The notes beneath the pieces were generated by a model. That model saw nothing but the letters and a program-made list of their open reading frames with translations. It ran no database searches and was not told the origin of the DNA. A stretch of 64,000 bases of DNA from Nocardia aurantia (GTDB taxonomy: Bacteria > Actinomycetota > Actinomycetes > Mycobacteriales > Mycobacteriaceae): the NCBI RefSeq assembly GCF_009604425.1, contig NZ_WEGI01000006.1, positions 62,001-126,000 on the forward strand. The letters are read 5' to 3'. Below are positions 58,647-64,000 of this stretch, piece after piece; within the stretch, counting starts at the first letter, position 1, and each line of letters opens with the position of its first letter. The position numbers and the translations under genes are program-made.

Positions 58647-59111
58647 ATGACCGCCACCGTCCCGCCCACCGGAACCGTCGCCGCCCGCGTCGACGAACTC
58701 ACCACGATCTTCGAGCGCGGCCTGCGGGAGAATCTGGGCGTCGGCGCCTCCCTCGGCCTCCGGATGCACAGCGCCGGAGACGGTTTCGCCCGCTATTACC
58801 TCGACCCCAACCCGGCCACCATCAACGCCATGTTCACCGTCCACGGCGGAGTCCTGGCCACCCTGCTCGACACCGCGATGGGCAGCGCCGTCTTCACCCG
58901 CCTCGCCGACGGCGTGGCCTACACGACCCTGGAACTGAAGGTGAACTTCATCCGCTCGGTCACCCCGGAGGGCTCCCGCCTGACCTGCGACGCCGAGGCC
59001 GTCCACGTGGGCCGCCGCACCGCCACCGCCGAGGGCCGGATCACCGACGCCGCCGGCAAACTCATCGCCCACGGTTCGACAACCATCCTGATCCTCCAGC
59101 CGGACAACTGA
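58647..59111 (+). CDS. PaaI family hotdog thioesterase
   Basis: 154 residues. FTVHGGVLATLLDTAMGSAV holds the HGG turn (66-68) and Asp75, and the strand TTLELKVNFIRSVTPEG is typical of PaaI/menI-like thioesterases. ATG 58647 follows GAGGAG. It sits after the terminator-like hairpin, so it may be read at a lower level or from readthrough of the fatty-acyl operon. It may edit or release acyl chains, or be independent of the pathway. Confidence 0.9.
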   Translation: MTATVPPTGTVAARVDELTTIFERGLRENLGVGASLGLRMHSAGDGFARYYLDPNPATINAMFTVHGGVLATLLDTAMGSAVFTRLADGVAYTTLELKVNFIRSVTPEGSRLTCDAEAVHVGRRTATAEGRITDAAGKLIAHGSTTILILQPDN

Positions 59112-59184
59112 ATTCACGCCACAGCGACGACATCTCCGATTCCGGCCCGGCCGGCTGCGCGACGGGTTCGTCCGCGGGGTCCGG

Positions 59185-59631
59185 TCAAGACTCCTCCTGC
59201 TTCCCGATCCCGACCGCGGCCGATTCCGCCCAGCCATCGGCTTCCTTGCCCGTGATCGCGGTGATCCGTTCCGCCAGCAGGCTCGAACGCGTGCCGTCGG
59301 CATAAGGGCCGGCTTCGGTCGCGTAGAGGAATTTCTCCGTTTTCAACGCCTCGGCTGTGGACCTGCACCGCAGCCACGTGCTGTGCCACTGGAACAGTTG
59401 CTGAATACCTTCGGCCACCACCGGAACCGCCGCTACCGCCGCGGTCACCCAGCCCGTCGCGCCGGCGGCCGCGAGGACCGGGACCGCCGCCCCGACCACG
59501 ATCTGCACCACTTTCACCCTCAGGTAGGCCGATTTCGCCGCACGGCTACGAGATCGGTAGTAGTCCAGCTGATCTTCCAGCCGTTCCCGGACCAGATCCT
59601 CGATCGACCCACCTCGCGCAGTTGCCTCCAC
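59185..59631 (-). CDS. DUF4231 two-helix membrane protein (SLATT-like)
   Basis: 148 residues. An N-terminal amphipathic segment (DLVRERLEDQLDYYRSRSRAAKSAYLRVK) leads into two adjacent helices (VVQIVVGAAVPVLAAAGATGWVTAAVAAVPVVAEGIQ region, residues about 38-75) and a C-terminal helix with WLRCRSTAEALKTEKFLYA. This matches DUF4231, a member of the SLATT-type two-helix proteins proposed as membrane effectors in conflict systems. GTG 59631 has no ribosome site; TATCCC upstream may be a leaderless -10. It is divergent from the TIR-STAND gene, 131 bases apart. Confidence 0.82.
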   Translation of the reverse strand: MEATARGGSIEDLVRERLEDQLDYYRSRSRAAKSAYLRVKVVQIVVGAAVPVLAAAGATGWVTAAVAAVPVVAEGIQQLFQWHSTWLRCRSTAEALKTEKFLYATEAGPYADGTRSSLLAERITAITGKEADGWAESAAVGIGKQEES

Positions 59632-59762
59632 ATGTCAGGGATAGCACGACCGGCACGGCGGCGCGCCCCACCGCGATACATCCGGCAGAGTCTTCGGTCC
59701 CGTTGCCGACCGGCGGGTAGCGTGGGCGGCGCGAGATGATCTCTGCGGCAGGGGGTATGTCG

Positions 59763-62700
59763 ATGCGGCTGTTCTTGAGCCATTCGAGTCGCAACAACGT
59801 GCAGGCTGTGGCTCTCCTGCGATGGCTGGTCGAACAGCGGCCCGCGTTGGCGGACAACATCTTCCTGGATCTGGACGAGAATTCCGGGATCGCCCAGGGC
59901 GTGCGGTGGCGAGATGCCATGGCTCGAGCCTTGGCGCGCTGCGAAGCGACGATCTGCCTTACCTCACGGGATTGGCACACCTCGACCGAGTGTGTCGCCG
60001 AATATCTGACGGCGGTGAATCTGGGCAAGCGAGTCTTCGTTGTCCGTCTGGAGCCGATCACCGACCCGGATCCGACTCGTGAATGGCAACGATGCGACCT
60101 GTTCGGCGACGGTCCGGTCACCGAGCTCCCGGTCGATGGGGACGGCGAGCCGATGCGTTGGCAGACCGAGGGTTTGCACCGGTTGCTGGATGGCTTGGGA
60201 GATGCCGGGATCGGCGCCGAAAACTTTCCGTGGCCGCCCGCGAAGGACCCGGATCGCTCCCCGTACCGGGGTTGGCGTCCGTTCGACGCCGTGGACGCCG
60301 CCGTGTATTTCGGGCGCGACGTTCAGATCAAGGCGGGTCTGGAAGCTGTCCGGCGGATGCGGTCGGCCGGCGGCGAGGCGATGTTCGTCGTGCTGGGCGC
60401 GTCCGGGACAGGGAAATCGTCGTTCCTGCGCGCGGGATTGTTGCCGCGGCTGGCCCGGGAGGATCGGCACTTCCTCGTGCTGGACATCATGCGCCCCGAA
60501 CGTCGTGCACTCACCGGTGCGCACGGCCTGGCCGCGGTCCTGCACTCCACTCGCACTCGCCTCGGGCTGACGACCCCGGCATTCGGGGAGATCAAATCCG
60601 CGCTGCCCGATATCGATCGAGTCCGGGAATTGCTCGTCCAAATCCAGCATGCCGCGCGAGAGAGGTGGCCGTCCGGCGGCGCAGACGCACCGCCGCCGAC
60701 ATTGTTGCTCCCTGTCGACCAAGCCGAAGAGCTGTTTCTCGCCGACGCCGGAACGCAGGGCGAGCAATTCCTGACATTGCTCGGGCTGCTGCTCGCCGAG
60801 CCGGAAGAGGCCGGCACACAACAAGTATCGATCAAGGCGGCGGTCACCATCCGCACCGATCGCTACGAGCAACTACAGAACGCCGTGCAGCTGAAGACCG
60901 TGCCGCGCTTCGTCTTCGATGCGCTCGAGCCGCTGCCGCGCACACAATTCAAGGAGGTCATCACCGCCCCGGCGGCTCGTGCCGACGACACCGCGCCGCT
61001 GCGCATCGAACCGGAGTTGGTGGACCGGCTCCTGACCGACGGCAATCACGGCGCGGATACTCTGCCGCTGCTGGCATTGACGCTGTCGCGACTCTACGAC
61101 GACTACGCCACGAGCGGAGTACTCACCGTCGAGAACTACCGCGCGATGGGCGGCATCGACCGGGTGGTTCACACCGAGATCGAATCGCTACTGGCCACCG
61201 ATCCGCAGTTGCGGCTGCGTCAACTGGAGATACTGCGTTCGGCGTTCGTCCCGGCGCTGGCGACCGTGGATCCCGACACCGATCAGCCGATGCGCCGCAT
61301 CGCCCGCTGGGACGAGCTCCCCGAGGAGGCCCACCGGCTGCTCGGCGGGTTCGTGGACAAGCGACTGTTGGTCAAGGACCGCCGCGACGGCGAAGTGGTC
61401 GTCGAGGTGGCATTGGAAAGTCTGTTGCGGCAGTGGGATTCGCTGGCCGCATGGCTGAGCGCGCAAGCGGACGACCTCAAGGCGGTCGACCGGCTCGAGC
61501 GTGCTGCCGACAGCTGGGACCGCAACGGTCGCGACGAGTCGTGGCTGTGGGAAGGATCTCGACTGGCCGAAGCCGAAACCCTTTCGGCGAAAACGGAATA
61601 TCGGCGACGCCTCCAGCCCGTCCGGGAATTCCTGCACGCGTCCCGCCATCGCCAGCAGGACCGCCTCACCGCATTGCGTCGCCGAGCTCAGGCACTGACG
61701 GCACTGCTCGTCGTCGCCGTCGTGGTGGCAGGGCTGGCCGGAGTCGGGTTCTGGCGGGCCGGTACCGCGAGTAATCAGGCGAGGGCTGCGAGCGTCCAGG
61801 CGCAGGCCCGCACCCGCGAGGCGGTCGGGCGGCAATTGGTCGCGGAAGCCCAGGCCATACTCGAACAGCGTCGATCCGGCGGGGACATTCGAGCACTGCA
61901 GGAAATTCTCGCAGCCCATTCGCTGGCACCGAGTCCCGAGACGGCGAGCGCGCTCGTCGGAGCCCTCTACGAGCGGCGGCAGACCGGCAAGATCGTGGAC
62001 ACCGGTTCGGCAGTCTGGGATGTGACCCTCAGCCAGGATGGGCGTCGGGTCACGACCAGCGACCTCGGTGTGAAGTTGCGGGTCTGGGACGCCGCGTCCG
62101 GCACACTCGTCGCCCAGCCGCGAATCGCCGATTCCGGCCGGGCCTTGGCGGGGATCCAGTTCAAACGATTCAGTTCCGATGGGCATGCGGCCGTCACGGT
62201 CGACGGTCTGGGTGGGCCGCTGCGGGTGTGGGATGTGGCATCCGGCCGGCCGATCGGCAGACCGCTGAACGTCGACATCGGCCTGCTGGGATCTGTGGAC
62301 GTCAGCCCGGACGGCCGGCGGATCATCACCGGCGGTCAAGACAGGACAGTGCGGTTGTGGGATCTCGAATCCGGGCAACCGATCGGCCAACCGCTGATCG
62401 GCCACACCAATGCCGTGAGCAGCGTGGCCTTCAGCCCGGACGGGCGGCGCGTCGTCTCCGGTAGTTTCGACGCGACGGTGCGGTTGTGGGACACGGAATC
62501 CCAGCAACCGATCGGCCAACCGCTGATCGGCCACACCTACATCGTGCGGCGCGTGGCCTTCAGCCCGGACGGTCGGCGGGTCGTCTCGGGCAGTTCCGAC
62601 CGGACGGCCCGGTTGTGGGATGCCGAATCAGGCCGGCAAATCGGCCCGCCGCTGACGGGCCACACCGATTACGTATCGAGTGTGGCGTTCAGTCCGGACG

Positions 62701-63914
62701 GGCGATGGGTCGTCACCGGCGACTGGGGCGGGATCCTGCGCTTCTGGGACACCGAAACGGGGCAGATGATCGGCCGGCCACTGATCGGCCACACCGCCGG
62801 TGTGCAGAAGGTGGCGTTCAGTCCGGACGGCAATCGGCTGGTCTCCGGCAGCCAGGACGGGACGGTGCGGTTGTGGGATACCGACCCGGGGTATCTGGTC
62901 GGGCGGGCGCTGATCGGCCACCACGGGATCGTTTCGAGCGTGGCGTTCAGCCCCGACGGAAAACGTATCGCCTCCGGTAGTGAGGACACGACCGTACGGC
63001 TGTGGGATGTCCGCTCAGGACAACCGATAGGGGATCCGCTGGTCGGGCACACCAAAGGTGTGGAGCATGTGGCCTTCGGCCCCGACGGGCGGAAACTCGT
63101 CTCTGTCTCCTACGACAGGACGATGCGCTTGTGGGATACCGGCACCGGACAGCCGATCGGGGCCCCGCTCACCGATCTCGGCAACGGGGTACCGAATGCG
63201 GTGTTCACTCGGGACGGTAAGCGCGTGGTCTCCAGTTCCGACACGCAGTTGCTGTTCTGGGACGCCGAGTCCGGCCGAAGAGCCGGGGAGGTGGCGGTCG
63301 GCACGGTCGATGCGAACAGTACGGTCTTCACTCCGGACGGCAAGCGGGCCGCGACCCGCGGTCGCGACCGGACAGTGCGGTTGTGGGATCTCGAATCCGG
63401 GAAGCAGGCCGGGGCACTGTCGGACATCGACAGCCAGTCCGTGACCACCATGGCATTCAGTCCCGACGGCAAGCGATTGGTCATCATCGGGGCCGACCAC
63501 ACGCTACGGACATGGGATGTCGAGTCCGGACGACCGCTCGGCGGCCCCATGGTCGGCCACGGCGACATCGTGAAAACCGTCGCCTTCAGCCCGGACGGGA
63601 AACGGATAGTGTCCGGCAGCCACGACAAGACCGTGCGGCTGTGGGATGCCGAGTCCGGACAGCCGCTCGGCGGCCCGATGACCGGCCACACCAACATCAT
63701 ATGGAGCGTGGCGTTCAGCCCGGACGGAATGCTGGCCGCCTCCGGAAGCTGGGATACCACCGTGCGCGTGTGGTCCGTCTTCGAGGCCGACCCCGGGAAA
63801 CTGTGCGCCAAACTCACATCCAATATGAGCCGACGGGATTGGGCGCAATGGGTACACATTCCGAACCAGCCCTACATCGAGCTCTGTCCCGGTCTCCCGA
63901 TCAGCGCCGATTGA
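59763..63914 (+). CDS. TIR-nSTAND-transmembrane-WD40 protein
   Basis: 1383 residues. TIR domain, residues 1 to about 105: MRLFLSHSSRNN, NIFLDLDENSGI, and LTSRDWHTSTECVAEY with a candidate NADase Glu near residue 80. The nSTAND ATPase spans about 165-600, with the P-loop LGASGTGKSSFLRAG at about 211-225 and Walker B LLLPVDQAEELF. One transmembrane helix (ALTALLVVAVVVAGLAGVGFW, about 644-664) is followed by 14 WD40 repeats from about 745 to 1365, enough for two seven-blade propellers. ATG 59763 is chosen for GGGGG seven bases upstream; ATG 59736 and 59757 are possible. Sensing by the propellers and TIR activation on oligomerisation is inferred. Confidence 0.93.
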   Translation: MRLFLSHSSRNNVQAVALLRWLVEQRPALADNIFLDLDENSGIAQGVRWRDAMARALARCEATICLTSRDWHTSTECVAEYLTAVNLGKRVFVVRLEPITDPDPTREWQRCDLFGDGPVTELPVDGDGEPMRWQTEGLHRLLDGLGDAGIGAENFPWPPAKDPDRSPYRGWRPFDAVDAAVYFGRDVQIKAGLEAVRRMRSAGGEAMFVVLGASGTGKSSFLRAGLLPRLAREDRHFLVLDIMRPERRALTGAHGLAAVLHSTRTRLGLTTPAFGEIKSALPDIDRVRELLVQIQHAARERWPSGGADAPPPTLLLPVDQAEELFLADAGTQGEQFLTLLGLLLAEPEEAGTQQVSIKAAVTIRTDRYEQLQNAVQLKTVPRFVFDALEPLPRTQFKEVITAPAARADDTAPLRIEPELVDRLLTDGNHGADTLPLLALTLSRLYDDYATSGVLTVENYRAMGGIDRVVHTEIESLLATDPQLRLRQLEILRSAFVPALATVDPDTDQPMRRIARWDELPEEAHRLLGGFVDKRLLVKDRRDGEVVVEVALESLLRQWDSLAAWLSAQADDLKAVDRLERAADSWDRNGRDESWLWEGSRLAEAETLSAKTEYRRRLQPVREFLHASRHRQQDRLTALRRRAQALTALLVVAVVVAGLAGVGFWRAGTASNQARAASVQAQARTREAVGRQLVAEAQAILEQRRSGGDIRALQEILAAHSLAPSPETASALVGALYERRQTGKIVDTGSAVWDVTLSQDGRRVTTSDLGVKLRVWDAASGTLVAQPRIADSGRALAGIQFKRFSSDGHAAVTVDGLGGPLRVWDVASGRPIGRPLNVDIGLLGSVDVSPDGRRIITGGQDRTVRLWDLESGQPIGQPLIGHTNAVSSVAFSPDGRRVVSGSFDATVRLWDTESQQPIGQPLIGHTYIVRRVAFSPDGRRVVSGSSDRTARLWDAESGRQIGPPLTGHTDYVSSVAFSPDGRWVVTGDWGGILRFWDTETGQMIGRPLIGHTAGVQKVAFSPDGNRLVSGSQDGTVRLWDTDPGYLVGRALIGHHGIVSSVAFSPDGKRIASGSEDTTVRLWDVRSGQPIGDPLVGHTKGVEHVAFGPDGRKLVSVSYDRTMRLWDTGTGQPIGAPLTDLGNGVPNAVFTRDGKRVVSSSDTQLLFWDAESGRRAGEVAVGTVDANSTVFTPDGKRAATRGRDRTVRLWDLESGKQAGALSDIDSQSVTTMAFSPDGKRLVIIGADHTLRTWDVESGRPLGGPMVGHGDIVKTVAFSPDGKRIVSGSHDKTVRLWDAESGQPLGGPMTGHTNIIWSVAFSPDGMLAASGSWDTTVRVWSVFEADPGKLCAKLTSNMSRRDWAQWVHIPNQPYIELCPGLPISAD

Positions 63915-64000
63915 CCGAGTCGGTCCTAACGAACGAATATCCTCGGCGACCGCGACGCCTACGGACGACAGATCACGCGCCGCCACCACGATCGCCCAAT

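Noticed and set aside
62270..63780. Long DNA repeats near the right end
   Set aside because: They are WD40 coding repeats of one protein, not a CRISPR array or satellite; the spacing is about 126-129 bases and stays in frame.

Overview
The window is very GC-rich actinobacterial DNA. Several marks point to a mycolic-acid actinomycete, most likely Nocardia or a close relative: GTG starts and leaderless-looking promoters, four cytochromes P450, many TetR and PucR regulators, a CadI protein of the mycobacterial type, a CpnT-like toxin N-terminus and DUF742/NIT-sensor gene pairs. The genus is inferred from gene families. I see no rRNA or tRNA genes, insertion sequences, phage genes or CRISPR arrays.

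Layout. 1-6.3 kb: a small-molecule oxidation/catabolic cluster (two paralogous TetR regulators, two SDR dehydrogenases, a P450, an MDR reductase, a double-hotdog thioesterase) whose two divergent or leader regions carry matching operator-like repeats. 6.4-13.2 kb: a lipoprotein with two Rieske domains, the ribosome-rescue factor ArfB, an EthD-family protein, a CYTH-CHAD protein, a class F-like sortase with a neighbouring Gly-rich secreted repeat protein, a TetR and a P450. 13.4-17.9 kb: GABA catabolism (gabT-gabD) with a divergent PucR regulator. 17.9-20.1 kb: membrane protein, TetR and LysR. 20.1-25.7 kb: two divergent NIT-HAMP-HATPase sensor genes, each followed by a DUF742 gene, which are reduced conservons lacking the roadblock and GTPase genes.

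25.7-32.9 kb is a cobalt/nickel/B12 block. It holds a cobalamin riboswitch before metE, a second cobalamin riboswitch before cbtB-cbtA, a CdaR/PucR-type regulator, a NiCoT transporter and a divergent Nur-type Fur regulator with a good Nur box between them. 33-38.4 kb has a condensation-domain/GNAT fusion, an alpha/beta hydrolase, an SDR, a DUF2269 protein and a frameshifted CpnT-like gene. 38.6-45.8 kb has a large HTH-NB-ARC-TPR regulator overlapping a secreted tripeptidyl-aminopeptidase-like hydrolase, an MDR/TetR divergent pair with a clear operator, and two uncharacterised genes. 45.8-48 kb is an arsenic/cadmium operon (arsR, cadI, aquaporin, arsC). 48.1-49.4 kb is an HxlR/NmrA pair.

49.5-59.1 kb is the most interesting accessory locus. 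Three redox genes on the minus strand (two P450s and an FAD monooxygenase, coupled by 4-base overlaps) diverge from a plus-strand operon: fatty acyl-AMP ligase, diiron desaturase-like protein, hotdog thioesterase, acyl carrier protein, cyclopropane-synthase-like methyltransferase, second diiron desaturase-like protein and a second thioesterase. It reads as a compact pathway that loads a fatty acid on an ACP, desaturates, methylates and oxygenates it, then releases it, without a PKS or NRPS. The window ends (59.2-63.9 kb) with a TIR-nSTAND-transmembrane-WD40 protein of 14 repeats, divergent from a two-helix DUF4231 membrane protein, a candidate defence or signalling pair.
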